A stretch of DNA of 64,000 bases from Nothopassalora personata (Eukaryota > Ascomycota > Dothideomycetes > Mycosphaerellales > Mycosphaerellaceae), in assembly GCA_033816765.1 (NCBI GenBank), contig CM066291.1:2480001-2544000 (forward strand). Direction: 5' to 3'. How positions within the stretch are numbered: position 1 is the stretch's first letter; every line of letters starts with the position of its first letter. Below are positions 1-13,230 of the stretch, in pieces. Made by a program: the position numbers and the translations under genes. The notes under the pieces were generated by a model. It worked only from the letters and a program-made list of their open reading frames with translations, searched no databases and had not been told where the DNA came from.

Positions 1-1139
1 ATCCGAAGGTAGTAGAATGCGGTAATAACGTTAACCTTCGTAATCTATCTAGCGCCCGTTAGGTTCCGAATAGTTTCTAGGATTAATAGTAGCGGATAAC
101 GGTCCTACTTAGTAATCGAGTTTAATGCTCTATAATTATAGTAGAACCTAAGTCCTCCCCCGGGCTTCCTTACGAACAAGACGGGAGCCGCCGCTTCTAA
201 GGTAGAAGGGCGAATATAACCCTTACGCTATAGCTCCGTTAGCGACTTCCGGAGGATAAGTAGCTCGTCTTTAGACATACTATAGAGCGGTCCCTAGGGT
301 AATAGTTCCGGGTTTCCGTCGGCTTTGGTCCGTATCTCGAGCTTATAGTTAAGGTCGCCGCGGTGCGGAGCTAGCTTATTAGCTTCCCTGGTAGAAAACA
401 GCGGTAACATATCCTAAAGTTCTAGAGGCAAGCCCTTCTTAAGTTCCCCTCGCGTAGGCGGCTCCTTCTTACTAAGGGCTTTCTTAATATCTTCTACGGT
501 CGCCGCGGTAATCGTAGCGAAACGCTTACCTAATTCGTGTTCTTCGTAGTTACATCCTTCGGGTACCTATTTCTTTACTAAGCTATAGTAGTACCGGCGC
601 TTTTTAGGCGCAGTCCGGATCTAGTTATACGCCTTCTACGGGTTCCCTAGGATTATAGGGAAGTCTAGATTAGGCACGACGTAAGCATAAACCACCTAGT
701 AGATCCCGGCAGTTTCTATACGGAAGGCGACTACTCCTTCGATCGAGTTCCGTATCGCCTTCGTAAACCCTATAGCCTTACGGCTCTCGTTACTAACATA
801 CGTAAGACCGAGGCCTTTTACTAAGTCTCCGTTAATTATAGCGTAGTATATGCATCCCTTATCGATAAGGGTAAACGTTCCGTAACTTTCGTTTAGGAGT
901 ACGTCGGTATATATAAGATTCCTATTTATAGAACTCTTAACTACGTTCTACCCCTTTACTAGTGCTTCTTTATCTCCTAGTTCTAGCTTTCGACTAGGAG
1001 CTAGTCTTTTCCTATCTCTCCGGGATCCGACTTAAACCCGTCGTCCTCTAGGATCGGCGCGACCGAGGCCGCGTTAATCCTAGTAGGATTGACTACTACG
1101 GCGTACGGGCATTCCTTTACTCGATGTCCGCTCGCTCTA
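1..1139 (-). mobile_element. Truncated Gypsy (family G) gag-pol fragment, inverted copy
   Basis: Read on the minus strand this stretch repeats, with point differences, about 2425-3565 of the next element: the zinc-knuckle end of gag, the protease and the start of reverse transcriptase. It ends abruptly at 1139, where the LTR of the following G element begins, and it runs off the left edge of the window. It is heavily RIP-mutated, with in-frame TAG/TAA where Gln or Trp codons are expected, so it codes for nothing. It is probably the remains of a second G copy into which the 1140-7919 copy inserted. Confidence 0.8.
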
Positions 1140-1301
1140 TGTAAGGGGCGGGCCCCTGTTTCTTAGCATAGGCTGCGCCTATACGTTCGGATTGCTTTCC
1201 GACACCTTTTCTTCGGATAGCGTATAACTTTCCCTTTCTTCTATATCGAACTTATTATAAACTTTATAGAACTTTAGTATATACGTCGTTCACCCGTAAT
1301 A
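1140..1301 (+). repeat. 5' LTR of element G
   Basis: It begins TGTAAGGGGCGGG and ends CCCGTAATA (CA mutated to TA at the end). It is repeated at 7758-7919 with scattered CA/TA differences. It contains ATCGAACTTA at 1245-1254, the exact complement of the sequence just inside the LTR. Confidence 0.8.
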
Positions 1302-1302
1302 T

Positions 1303-1312
1303 TAAGTTCGAT
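1303..1312 (+). promoter_or_regulatory. Putative self-primer binding site of G
   Basis: TAAGTTCGAT starts two bases after the 5' LTR and is the perfect 10-nt reverse complement of LTR bases 1245-1254. No TGG-starting, tRNA-type primer site is visible here. The arrangement matches Tf1/sushi-type self-priming. Confidence 0.55.
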
Positions 1313-1579
1313 CCATTTGAATTAGCTAGGCACCTACTATTAAAGAGACGGGATACGTAATGACGTCGCCGGGTAGCGAGAACCCCGGGACTAGTGCCCC
1401 GAATAAAAACTTCTAACTTATGCTATAGTAACTATACTAGCAATAGGAAGAGATGTAAGCCGGGTTAATTATAACGCGCGCCGCTTTAAAAGAATCGGAA
1501 GACGCTCAACGTTAGTTAACACCTATAGTCTCGCTACTAGTTTATAATAAGACAACTACTAGTAACCTAATAAGATAGC

Positions 1580-2560
1580 TACTATAGACGCTAAACGCCG
1601 CCGCGCCCTCGCCGCGCACCGGAGAAGAACCGTCGGGTCCTAGAGGTTAGAACCCCCCTTCCTAGGACGGTAAGGTAGAGACATTCCGCGATTACTTCTT
1701 AAGGTTAAAGAGCTCTTTTAGGGTACGATCCGCCCTAAAACCGACGCTCTCTAAGGAGTATTACTAGGACGCGATTAACGACACCTTACTAGCGAGAGAG
1801 CGTACTAGGATACGGCACTTCTAGGATAAGGGAGACGGCGAACTTAGGAAGGACCCCGTTACTTTCTTTACGTAACTTAAGAAAGTCTTCGGTAATAGTA
1901 ACGAGCGCGCTAAGGCCCTAGAGTAGCTTACTAAGATTAAACATGCGAACGGTTAACCTTAGTACGATTACTAGATGAAATTTAACGGACTCCTACTAAG
2001 CGCCGGCGGAGAGAACTAGAGCGACGATGCGAAGATTAGTTACTTACGTAACACCTTCTCGAACCCCGTTCGGATGTACACGGCGGCTATGCCGAAGAAG
2101 GAGGACTACTACGAGTTTACGGGGGAGGTCGAACGGATTATAACTAACCTCGAGGACACGGACCAGTTTAAAATAGCCTATAAGAGGTAGAAGGATAATA
2201 ATAAGGACTCTAGTACGACCGCTATAGTTACTACCCGTTCTTTTACGAGAACGGCTAGTAGCTAGGTTAATGCCGATAGTAACACTATTATAGCACTAAC
2301 CCGGATAAGCGGAGGCCGCTCTAGAAGTCGTAGAGATCGGAAGGAGGATAAAGGGAGGTAGAGAGCAAAATAGGTAGACACCGCGGAGAGGGATCGTAGG
2401 CGCTAAGAATAGCTCTACTTCCGCTATAGAGCGAGCGGACATCGAGTAAAGGAATGCCCGTACGCCGTAGTAGTCAATCCTACTAGGATTAACGCGGCCT
2501 CGGTCGCGCCGATCCTAGAGGACGACGGGTTTAAGTCGGATCCCGGAGAGATAGGAAAAG
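1580..2560 (+). pseudogene. gag of element G
   Basis: A single frame can be followed that encodes a Gag-like core (about 1680-2160) and then a basic region. It ends in a CCHC zinc knuckle whose first two Cys read as Tyr (about 2420-2460; the tail still reads GHRVKECP). TAG and TAA codons interrupt it at places where Trp or Gln would sit. The start codon cannot be fixed. Confidence 0.65.
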
Positions 2561-5500
2561 ACTAGCTCCTAGTCGAAAGCTAGAACTAGGAGATAAAGAA
2601 GTACTAGTATAAGGGTAGAACGTAGTTAAGAGTTCTATAAATAGGAATCTTGTATATACTAACGTACTCCTAAACGAAAGTTACGGAACGTTTACCCTTA
2701 TCGATAAAGGATATATATACTACGCTATAATTAACGGAGACTTAGTAAAAGGCCTCGGTCTTACGTATGTTAGTAACGAGAGCCGTAAGGCTATAGGGTT
2801 TACGAAGGCGATACGGAACTCGATCGAAGGAGTAGTCGCCTTCCGTATAGAAATTGCCGGGATCTACTAGGTAGTTTATGCTTATGTCGTGCCTAATCTA
2901 GACTTCCCTATAATCCTAGGGAACCCGTAGAAGGCGTATAATTAGATCTAGACCGCGCCTAAAAAGCGCCGGTACTACTATAGCTTAGTAAAGAAATAGG
3001 TACCCGAAGGGCGTAACTACGAAGAACACGAGTCGGGTAAGCGTTTCGCTACGATTGCCGCGGTAACTGTAGAAGATATTAAGAAAGCCCTTAGTAAGAA
3101 GGAGCCGCCTACGCGAGAGGAACTTAAGAAGGGCTTACCTCTAGAACTTTAGGATATATTACCGTTGTTTTCTACTAGGGAAGCTAATAAACTAGCTCTA
3201 TACCGCGGCGACCTTAACTATAAGATCGAGATACGGACGAAAGCCGACGGAAGCCCGGAACCATTGCCCTAGGGACCGCTCTATAGTATATCGAAAGACG
3301 AGCTACTTATCCTCCGGAAGTCGCTAACGGAGCTATAGCGTAAGGGTTATATTCGCCCTTCTACCTTAGAAGCGGCGGCTCCCGTCCTGTTTGTAAAGAA
3401 GCTCGGGGGAGGACTTAGGTTCTACTACGATTATAGAGTACTAAACTCAATTACTAAGTAGGACCGTTACCCGCTTCTATTAATCCCGGAAACTATTCGG
3501 AACCTAACGGGCGCTAGATAGATTACGAAGGTTAACGTTATTACCGCATTCTATTATCTCCGGATAGCTCGAGGCGAAGAGTATAAGACGGCCTTTTGAA
3601 CTAGATTCGGTCTATAGGAGTAGCTAGTATATCCGTTCCGTTTGTCCGGGGCCCCTATAACATTCTAGCGGTATATTAACAGTTTATTACGGGACTACCT
3701 AGACGACTTTACCTCGGCCTACGCTAACAACGTCGTTATTTACTCCGACGGAACAAAAAAGGACTATTTCTAGAAGGTTCGCATCGTACTCTAGAAGCTT
3801 TAGGACGGAGGCCTTTTCCTAGATCTAGGAAAGTATAAGTTCGTATAGAAGAAGGTTAAGTACCTTAGGTTCATTATATATGCCGACGGGATAGGAGTAG
3901 GACCCGACCCCGAAAAGGTAGTAGTAGTAAAGGACTAGAAGGCACTAGTTACCTAGAAGGAAGTGTAGCGGTTCTTAGGCTTCGCGAACTACTACCGAAT
4001 GTTTATTCTAAACTATTTAAAGCTCGCCGAGCCCTTAACGTCGCTAACCGGTAAGAATAAGGTGTTTTCCTAGGGAGATCGTTAGGCTAATACGTTTAAG
4101 ACCCTAAAGGACAAGTACTACAAAGCACTAGTTTTAGCCTACTAGAACCCGGAGCTCCCTACGTTTTTAGAGACGGACTATAGCGGCTTTACGCTTAGAG
4201 GCGCCCTCCTATAAGAAAAGGACGGAGTCGTAAAACTAGTAGGATTCTACTCGAAGAAACTTAATAAGGCTAAGATTAACTACGACATTTACGATAAGGA
4301 GATACTCGCGGTAGTGTCCTATCTTAAGGAATAGGCTCCCGAGTTAAAAATATATAGGCCCTTTATAATCTAGACGGACTATAAGAACCTAGAATACTTT
4401 ATAACGAAGAGATAGCTCTCTAAACGGTAGATCCGGTAGGTTAAGGAAGTTATAAAGTTCTAGTTTTTACTAGTGTATAGGCCGGGTACCGAGGCGATTA
4501 TACCGGATACCCTTTCTCGAAGGGAGTAGGACACGCTTAGGTAGGACGACAAGTTATTACGGTATCGTAGATTTCTTAAACCGGACATCGTAAAGAATTG
4601 GCCGAGCTCAAAGGTAGTAGACGCTAGCTCTACTATAAAGGTTTCGTTAGTACAAATCTTAGCTACGTAGTTCGAAGGACTATCCGCTATAGAAGAGGCG
4701 GATTTACCGGGCGCACTATAGGGACCCTTCTAAGACTAAGAGCTAAACGACCTCTAGGAAAGAACTATCGAGAAGGATAGTACGTTCTAAGCGGTACACC
4801 GCGCGATTAAGGTAGGAGCGCGTTTACTCCCTAGCGAGGTAAAACTTAAGGTATAAGTAGGTAACTATAGCATCGACCGTAACGGGTATCTTCGCTACCG
4901 CGGTAGGATTTAGGTACCTAGAGCTCCTAGTTCTACAGAGTCCGACTATAAGGAAGCGGATATAGCGATTCTATAGAACGACACCCTTCGAACTAAGCTA
5001 ATCTAATCCGTGTACGATTTACCGGTGTACGGCCACCCTAGCCGGGACTCTATAGTATCAATACTAAGTCGTAACTTCTACTAGCCCCTATAGTCTAAGT
5101 ACGTAAGGTAGTTCTTAAGGAACTGTAACTACTGCGGCAGGAATAAGGTATAGAGGGAATAAAAACACGGCCTCCTACAACCCTTACCGGTCCCCGACCG
5201 ATTCTTCTAGGAGATCTCGATAGATTTTATAACGGATATGCCCGAGTCATAAGGGAACACTTACCTCTAGGTAATTAAGGATCGACTAAGTAAGACCGTC
5301 GTTTTAGAAGCGATGCCTACTATAAAAGCCGAGGACTACGCTAAAAGGTTCTTAGACTACTAGGTAAGATACTACGGCCTCCCTTAAGCTATTACAAGTA
5401 ACCGGGGTACTAACTGGACGAGTACCTTCTAGAGGACCTTCTATCGTTTAACCGGTATAAAATAGAGGCTTAGCTCCGCCTACTACCTATAAACCGACGG

Positions 5501-6320
5501 AGGCCCGGAACGGTTAAACTAGGAAGTCTAGGCTTACCTCCGTAACTACATTAACTATAAGCAGTCCGACTAGAAACGCTAGCTCCCTACGGCGTAACTT
5601 GCTCTAAACGCGCGGTATTACGCTAGGCTAGGAATAAGCCCCTTCTTCGCGGTATACGGATACGAGGTACTATTACCCGTTTAGTTATAACCGGATCTAG
5701 AGACCTCTTAGTTAGACGCCGCGCAACGGGCAACGCTATTCGTGGAAAGGATATAAAGGATCACGGACCTATATTAGGCGAGTATAGCGGAAGCCGCCTA
5801 AAAACAGGAGGACTACGCTAATTGGGATAGGAAGCCCGTACTAATCTATCGTGTAGGCGATAAAGTTTAGCTAGATCTACGTAACTATGTTACTATACGA
5901 CTAAAGAAGAGCCTCGACTATAGAGACGCGAAGTATACGGTAGTAGAAGTAATCTTACCGTTATCTATACGCTTATCTAGGATCCCCGACGGGATCTACC
6001 CGGTCTTCTATCCTAACTTACTACGACCTATAAGCTAAGACCCCTTGCCTAGATAGGAGATCGATAATAAACAGCCGGACCCTATAATAATTGAGTCTTA
6101 CGAAGAGTAGTAGGTGGAAGAGATCCTTTACGCTAGAACTAAGGTTAGAGGTAGAGGCCGAGTACGCAAAGTCCTAGTAAAATAGACCGGATACTACAAG
6201 CCTACATAGGAACTATTAGGGTACCTCGCGGACATAGTAGCCGCGGATAACTTCGAGAGGAGATATAGTAACCTAATGACGTATAACGGACCGAAGGAGG
6301 CATAGGATACGAAAAGAAGG
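2560..6320 (+). pseudogene. pol of element G (PR-RT-RNaseH-INT-chromo-like)
   Basis: The protease ends with the ILGNP motif at about 2920. RT follows (about 3270-3900), with the catalytic Y-x-D-D box decayed to YANN at about 3720. RNase H lies at about 4150-4500 and ends before a DTLSRRE motif. The integrase (about 5000-5700) keeps HPSRDS and the C-x2-C of its zinc arm and the FITDMP start of the catalytic core. A basic, chromodomain-like tail reaches about 6300. Very many stops are present, nearly all TAG or TAA of the Gln/Trp type. Confidence 0.8.
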
Positions 6321-6329
6321 GGGAAAAGG

Positions 6330-7757
6330 CGAAAAGGTAAGAATTACTAGGGATTTAGCGTAGACATAGGCGTTTAGGAAAAGGTAGGCGTTCTTTTAGG
6401 TTAGGGAGTCTTTTTAGGAGATAGAGAGAAGTAAGAAGGCATAGGTAAGTTTAAGAGCGTTTTATTTTAGCGGCGTCCGCCGTAAAAGTAGCGGAGCCCG
6501 ATCCCTTTCGAGATAGCTACATACTATAATAGCCCGGTCGCGGCCCGCGTAAAAGACGAGGGTGCCCGAAGGCTAGTTAGAGGAGGCCGGAGCCTAACGT
6601 ACGCGGTGCTAGCCTAGCTAGAGGTCGCGTAGGGCGCCCCCGGGACTAAAGAGTTAGTTAGCGATAGTTTTATAATAGGGCCCGTAGTATATACGTCTAC
6701 CTAAAGGTAAGCTAAGCATTAGCTATAGTACCTATAACCTTAGCGGCGACCGTACTAAAAGGATCGGTAAGCGCGTATAAAGAGGCGGGGGCCGGGGAAA
6801 CTTACCGGGAGAGTACGCTAGTATACTAGAGAGGCTTTAAAGCCTTCTAGGCTTTAAGGACGGCGCGGAGCTTAGTACGGGCGTCGTCGCTAAAAGACCG
6901 TAAGCCGGTAGAAAAGTCGCGGAGGACGCTAGGGAGGATACTTACGCGCGGTTCTAGTTAGTAGCGCGGGTCCACTTAGTATAGGCGGCGTAGGCGAGCT
7001 CCGGCCTAAAACGCGCGGTTAGCGATAATTTTCCTTCGGGGTCTGCGTAGTATATACATGTCCTCGTAATGCTTACGATTAGTATTATAGGCCTAGTAGG
7101 CGCGCGCGGTTACGCCCTAACGATAATTAGCGGACCCCGATAGGAATAGAACGGGGACCGGTACTTATATACTAGGAGACGTAGTCTACGCTAGTAGAGG
7201 CGTAGGGGACGTAGTAAATGCGGCGTTAGGCTATTTTATACTAGGTTCCAGTTAGAATGTGTCGGTCCCCGTAGCAATTCATTCGGACTTACTTAATAGT
7301 GTTAGTAGGAGATGTGGTAGTGGTGGTTTCTATTTACGGCATACTATTAGTATCTGTCGGAACCCGTAGGGAAAATGTCGTCTCCCTAAGCGATAGGCAT
7401 AAGATGCGTAAACGTATACCCCTAAGGCTAGAGACGCTTAGCTAGGGAGAGGGGAAGGGGCGACTTACGCGTACGGTAGGTAATAAGAAAAAGAAAGAAA
7501 GAAAAAGAGAACGAGAACCTAAAGATATGTTCTAGGCTCCTATTATTTACATGTAACAATAGCTATTGTTACTTAGTAGATAATAGTAAACCTTACACTT
7601 ACCTAGGTAACAATACTTTATCTTAGCGTTAGCGGGGCTAGACAATAAGGAAGAGCAGCTCGGGCACTTCCTATTACGAGCCTAATAAAAACAGCTAGGA
7701 CAATAGGCTCTAGGGCGGAGCTAGGACTAGGGGCGGCGGAGGAGGAAGGGGGGGTAG
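6330..7757 (+). other. Non-coding 3' region of element G
   Basis: About 1.4 kb lies between the end of pol and the 3' LTR. No plus-strand domain is recognisable. On the minus strand some stretches read with few stops and a few Cys/Tyr pairs, but no convincing gene. A purine tract (about 7735-7756) precedes the LTR and could be the polypurine tract. Confidence 0.5.
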
Positions 7758-7919
7758 TATAAGGGGCGGGCCCCTATTCCTTAGTATAGGCTACGCCTAT
7801 GCGTTCGGATTGCTTTCCGACACCTTTTCTTCGGACAGCGTATAACTTCCCCTTTCTTCTATATCGAACTTATTACAAACCCTATAGAACTTTAGTATAT
7901 ACGTCGTTTACCCGTAATA
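7758..7919 (+). repeat. 3' LTR of element G
   Basis: A 162-bp repeat of 1140-1301 whose first dinucleotide TG has become TA. It directly abuts the truncated minus-strand element E' at 7920. Confidence 0.8.
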
Positions 7920-10900
7920 GCTACTTAGCCTACTCTATCTAGTTCTCGCTATAGTAATAACGAAGGTACTGTTCTAAGGTTTAGTTTATCCTCTTAGTCT
8001 AGCCGTTAGTCTAAGGGTAGAAAGCTATAGATAGCTTACGCTTTACCTACGCCTCGAAGTAGAAGTTACTCTAGAACTTACTCGTAAACACTAACCCGCG
8101 GTTACTTACTATACCCGCTAGCATACTATAATGCCGCACGACTTCGTCTCGTAAGATCCTCGTAAGCTCCGCCGCTATGTATGTCTTAGTCGTAGGAATA
8201 TATAAGTTTATTTTAGAGTAGCGGTCGACGATTACTAGGATCGTATTATATACGCATTCTCCTCGCTTACTTAGCGGTAGGTCCGTAATAAAATCTATAG
8301 TAATTTCCTACTATAGACCGTCTAGCCTAGGTAGTAGCTATAGCTCGCCGTAGGGTCGATAGCGCCTCGCCTTTGAGGTCTAATAAGCCCTATAGTTTCT
8401 AACATACTCCCTTACATCCTTACTAAGTAATTCCTACTAGTAATAACGTCGTAGTAGCTCTTTAGTCTTTACCTTACTAAAGTGCCCTACTAGTAGGTCG
8501 TTATAATATATATAGAGTAGCTATGCTCTTACTATATAGTCTTTAGGTACTATAATCGCGTTCCCGCGATAGACTAACCCGTCTTTTATATACTAGTCCT
8601 TAGCGTCCCCTTCGCTAGGCGCTTACGATAAGTATACGACGTACCTATCGTCTCTCCCCTATACGATTTTCATTAGTAGTATAAGTAGTTTACCTAGGCC
8701 GCCCTACATTATTATAGCGTACACTCTTACTAGTAGCGATCGGGTCCCCTACGGCTCGTAGGCTACTACTACTATTGTCGTCGCCTTATCCTACATCTTC
8801 TCGTAGGTAGCGGTTACGCGCCTTACTATAGGCTCGTCCTCTCTTAATAGGGATTCCTTCTAGAAAGATAGCTTACTTTATAGCGTAGGAAGTAAGTTCG
8901 ACGTCTACTACGCTACGCGTACGTAGTTACTACGTCGCGATAGCGCATCGGCTAGGTTACTCTTCCCCGACCTATACTCTACTACGAAGTCGAAAGGTTA
9001 TAGAAACGTCGCCTATCGAGCTTACCTCCCGTTTAGCTACTTTACTATTATAAAACCCTATAGGTTCGTATAGTCGACTAGTACCTAAACCGTATGCGAT
9101 ACGCCTTCGAGGTACGGTCGCTAATACTTAAATGCCTCTACTACTACTAGTAGCTCTTAGTTATAGGTCTTATAATTGCACTCGGTAGGTATTATCTTAC
9201 GAGAATAGAAGGCAATTAGATGCTACTTAGTCCTAAATAGCTAAGAGATAATGCCTATAATCGTAAAACCTAAGGCATCCGTTTTAACCCTCGTACGTAA
9301 CGAAGGATCGAAGTACCTTAGGATAGGTGCTCCGAGGAACCTAGCTTTTAGCCGTTAGAACGCTTACTCCTCGTAAGCGGACTATATAAGAGGCCCTTAC
9401 TTCTTACTATTCTTATATCCCTTTAGTAGGTCTATTAATAGCTTCGTAATCCTAGAGTACCCTTCGATAAAGCGCCTATAGAAGTTATAGAATCCTAGGA
9501 AGGATTGAACCTTATAAAAACTCGTAGGCGTAGGCTATTCCTCGATTACGGCTACCCTACTCCTATCTATCGATACGCCTACGATACTTACGATAAATCC
9601 TAGGAACTCGGCATTCTCCTAGAAGAAGCTATACTTCTTTAGGTTTATAAATAGGGCGAACTTTCGTAGCCTCTCTAGTACCGCGCGTACGGCTCGCACG
9701 TGCTCCTTACGCGTTACGCTATAGATAAGGATGTTATCTAGGTAGACTACGTAGATGTTATCTACTAACCTAGTAAGGGCCTTATTAATGTACCCCTAAA
9801 AGGTAGCTAGTGCGTTAGTTAACCTAAAAGGTATAACTAAGTACTCGTAGTAACTGTATTGCGTACGAAACGTAGTCTTCTACTCGTCTCCTCGCTTAAT
9901 AGGAATACGGTAGTAGGCATCCTATAGGTCGATTATAGTAAAGAGCCTAGCTCCCTATAGCCTATCTAGGGTCTTACTAATTAGGGGCAGTAGGTACCGG
10001 TTCTTTACTATAATCTCATTTAGGCCTCTATAATCTATATAGAGCCTAAGAGTACTATTCTTCTTTAGTACGAATAGGATAGGCGCACCCGCCTCGCTTA
10101 CGGATCGCCTAATCTACCCCTTCTCTATTGCTTACGTAAGGTACTCCTTTAAGGCCTCTAGCTTAGTTAAGGACTAGTAGTATAGCGGCTTAAAAGGGGG
10201 TTTCTTTCCTTTAACGAGATTAATCGTATACTTAACCCCGTCGGGCATCTTACGCTTCGCCTACTTATTAGGTGCGTATATATCTCGGAAGTCTATAAAT
10301 TCTTTAGGCTACGAGGGGCCCTCTCCTTCGGGTACTACTATAGTAATAGCCCGAATACTTATCGTATAAACCTACTTTAAGCTCTCGAGATCCTTAAGGA
10401 ACTCGCGTACGTTACGCTACTGAATCGTAGGCGTCTCTATACCGTAGTACTTCTAGTTACCCTTATCGGCCTTTACTATCTAATTACGATGCCGCTAGGG
10501 TCTACCTAAAATAACTAACGGCCTACCTATAGGCGCTACATAGTAGATAGCGTCGCTTACGCGCTCTACTCCTACATCGTTAGCTAGTCGCACGTAAACC
10601 GTATAGGCGCTATAGTAATGCCCCTAGTCCTACGCGTACGACTCTAGATTTAGAAGCTTTATACTACTAATAGGCTACATCTAGTATCGGAGTATATACT
10701 CGTACGATACTAAGCTTAAATCTACACCGTTATCTAGAAGAAACGTAGCCTCGCGAAAGCCCTTACGCGTCTTGACGGCGCCTCGTAAGTAACGCGCTAG
10801 ACTCGTATCGACTTACCTTAAGGGGTCTATATAGAAACTCGGACTTAGGAGCGACCCTTACCTAGCCCTCTACCTTTTCCCTATTCGCCCTTCTTAGTTA

Positions 10901-10930
10901 AAGCCTCGACAGTTTCTAACCTACGAACCG
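7920..10930 (-). pseudogene. pol of E' (PR-RT-RNaseH-partial INT)
   Basis: On the minus strand it collinearly matches plus-strand 36500-39380 of element E. Protease lies at about 10450-10800, RT at about 9650-10250, RNase H at about 9050-9350 and integrase at about 7920-8400, truncated before the end of the catalytic core. RIP-type stops occur throughout, so it is non-functional. Confidence 0.75.
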
Positions 10931-12030
10931 CTTACGCGTCGCGGTCTTTCTATAGGTGTCTATTCCGGTACTCCGTCTTATAGTAACCCTTCCTACCGTA
11001 GCCGTAGTACTCTACTTTCGACTTCTAGCTAGTTAAAGACGAGCTACCGGCGTCTCGCTACTAACTCGTACCCGAGGCGCCCGGTACTTAACTCTACTTC
11101 TATTACTTTAGGCGATCGACCCGCTTATGTACGCCCTTAGCTTTACGCTTACGACTTATATACTACCCGCGGTCGTGCCCTCCGCTACTACCTCGGCGCT
11201 CGGTACTTTTAATACGCGAGGCTAGGACTACTAGGTCTTCTCTAGTCGTAAGGATATTATAGTAGCTAACGATAGCGGACCGTAAGCGAGGCGTAAGCTT
11301 TACTAGTAGGTACCGTATACGTTACGCTTCCGAGTTATTACCTAACTAGTCCTCTATAACATCTAGCTTAGTCGCGAACTACCGCGCTGTCTAGTTATCC
11401 TTCTATCTCGTAACCTCGTACTCTAATATAACATTAAGTACGTGATTTATAGGATCGCCGTATACGTCTCGGTAGAACTCCTTAAAGTCCTAGTATATAT
11501 ACCCTACGAGGTTAACGGCGCTATAGTTAGTATACTATCGCTCGCTTACCTCTCCGCTAAGGTACATAACCCTATATAGGACCTTTAATTCGTCTATCGC
11601 GTATATAGTGCCTAAGAGGGCGAAGATAAGTAAGAGCTCCCGAAGGAATACTCTTACCTTCCTTATCGAATCCCCTCTAAAAGGCGTCGGCTCTTTTAGA
11701 CGCGGTCGCGTCGTATACGCTACGGCCGCGCCTCGCACTACAATATTATCGTTAGTAGTTATAGAGATAGAGGTAGGGGTTGTAGTAGGGAGGTAATCTT
11801 CTCTCCTCCCTCCTATACGCTCTAGAGGCGGTACGCTTATAGCGCGTAAGATCTCTAGCCGCTCGATCTCCCGCTATATCTCTTACTCTTTAATCTTAGC
11901 CCGTAAGGCCTCTCTTCTCGTAACTAAGGCTACACGACGCGCCTACTACTATGCTCTAGGGCTTAGGGGCGGCGTAGGCGACTCGCCGTCGTATACGTTG
12001 CGATCGGGCTCTATAGCGTATATAGATTAT
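10930..12030 (-). pseudogene. gag of E'
   Basis: A minus-strand frame homologous to the gag of E. It contains a 67-codon open stretch at 11535-11738 (motif LKEPTPFRGDSIRKVRVFL) that is typical of the Gag core. A decayed zinc knuckle lies near 11000. Confidence 0.65.
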
Positions 12031-12039
12031 AACGAAGGG

Positions 12040-12048
12040 AAGCTTTAG
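12040..12048 (-). promoter_or_regulatory. Putative self-primer binding site of E'
   Basis: On the minus strand CTAAAGCTT lies 3 bases inside the LTR. It is the exact complement of AAGCTTTAG in the LTR (12124-12132). Element E has a different but equally complementary pair at the homologous positions. Confidence 0.55.
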
Positions 12049-12051
12049 AAC

Positions 12052-12249
12052 TATAAGGGCCGTAAGGCTATAAGGGGATGTCGTAATGTATAGTACGCCT
12101 ACGATCTTCTAATCGTAGATAAACTAAAGCTTACTTTCTTCTATCGACGCTATACGCGTCTCCTAGTATATATATGCGCGTTACGTGCGGTATACTAAGC
12201 CGGGCATAGCCGTATTACATGTAAGGGTTAGCTATAGGCTGCCCTTATA
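12052..12249 (-). repeat. 5' LTR of E'
   Basis: About 198 bp, homologous in reverse orientation to the 196-bp LTRs of element E at 34954 and 48530. It shares the start (TGTAAGGG-like), the ACATCCC block and the GTAGATAAACTAA block. Confidence 0.7.
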
Positions 12250-13230
12250 ATAACATAATACTAGTTATAGTAGACCGACTTATAAAATACGTATAATTTA
12301 TTCCTATATCTAAAACGTACAATATAGAGTAACTTAGACACCTCGTACTCGATCGACTCGTACAATACTATAGATTCCTAAAGGTCTTTATTATAGATAG
12401 AGATAAGCTATTTATATCTAACTACTAGAAAACCTTAGTTTCTACAATCGGAATTAAACATAAGCTATCTACTACCTACTATCCGTAAACTAATAGGTAA
12501 ATAGAAAGAATAAATTAAACCTTAGAATAATATCTACGACACTATATTAACTATATATAGGATGATTAGGTTATACTCCTACTTATAGCATAGTTAGTAC
12601 TAAATAACTATAAGTCCGAAATAACGGGCGAAACACCTTTCTTCGTAAACTACGGTAAGCATCCGAACCTATTTAGCGAAGAAGGATTACATCTATAAGC
12701 TAAAAGGGCAATCGTAACTATAGAGGCGATAAAAACCATCTACGAAAACTTAATACGAAGGGTTAAGAGTAACTAAGATAAAATTGCAATACTATATAAT
12801 AAGAAACGACAAATGGCACCTTAGCTTAAGAAGGGGGATAAGATCTATCTCCTTACAAAGAATCTTAAAACGAGAAGAAAGACTAAAAAACTAGATTAAG
12901 TAAAAGCCGGACTATTTCTTATTAAGGAGGCATAAGGACTCGTTAACTACCGACTACGGCTACTAAAGGACGTAAAGATCTACCTAGTGCTCTATGTTTT
13001 GCTATTAGAACCTATATACGCCGAAATACCTTACTAGGAAAGCTTCTATTTTAAGCTAGAAGTAGAAAACAAATTTGAGGTTAAAAAGATCCTAAATAAA
13101 AGGGGTTAGCGATACCTTATTAAATAGAAAGGTTACGACGACTTAGAAAATACCTAGGAACTAAAAGCGAACCTTACGAATTGCCGCTAGCTACTAAGAG
13201 ATTTCTACTACTACTAAGTAGCGGAAGTAC
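12250..13230 (+). pseudogene. pol 3' end of H: integrase core and chromodomain
   Basis: The frame begins with the integrase strand NIILVIVDRLIKYV (about 12253). It continues through the core and ends in a chromodomain-like block at about 13075-13180 containing RYLIK, KGYDDLENT and ELKANL. Trp positions of the chromodomain read as TAG. Chromodomains on chromovirus integrases are known to steer insertion to H3K9-methylated chromatin, which fits this nested block. Confidence 0.75.

Larger units (their letters stand above)
1140..7919 (+). mobile_element. Gypsy LTR retrotransposon, family G (RIP-inactivated)
   Basis: The element is bounded by two 162-bp direct repeats, 1140-1301 and 7758-7919. 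Inside are a decayed gag with zinc knuckle, protease, RT, RNase H, integrase and a chromodomain-like tail on the plus strand. The 5-bp flanks differ (CTCTA on the left, GCTAC on the right), and the flanking DNA belongs to two unrelated elements, so the locus was rearranged after insertion. Every frame is interrupted by RIP-type stops, so the copy is dead. Confidence 0.85.
7920..12249 (-). mobile_element. Truncated Gypsy element E' (family E, minus strand)
   Basis: A minus-strand relative of element E (34954-48725), with integrase to gag running right to left and its 5' LTR at 12052-12249. It is cut off within the integrase at 7920, so the chromodomain tail and the 3' LTR are missing. It is RIP-mutated throughout. 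Confidence 0.8.

Noticed and set aside
6330..7757. Antisense zinc-cluster gene in the 3' region of G
   Set aside because: Some Cys/Tyr pairs exist on the minus strand, but no spacing or frame is convincing in this single damaged copy.
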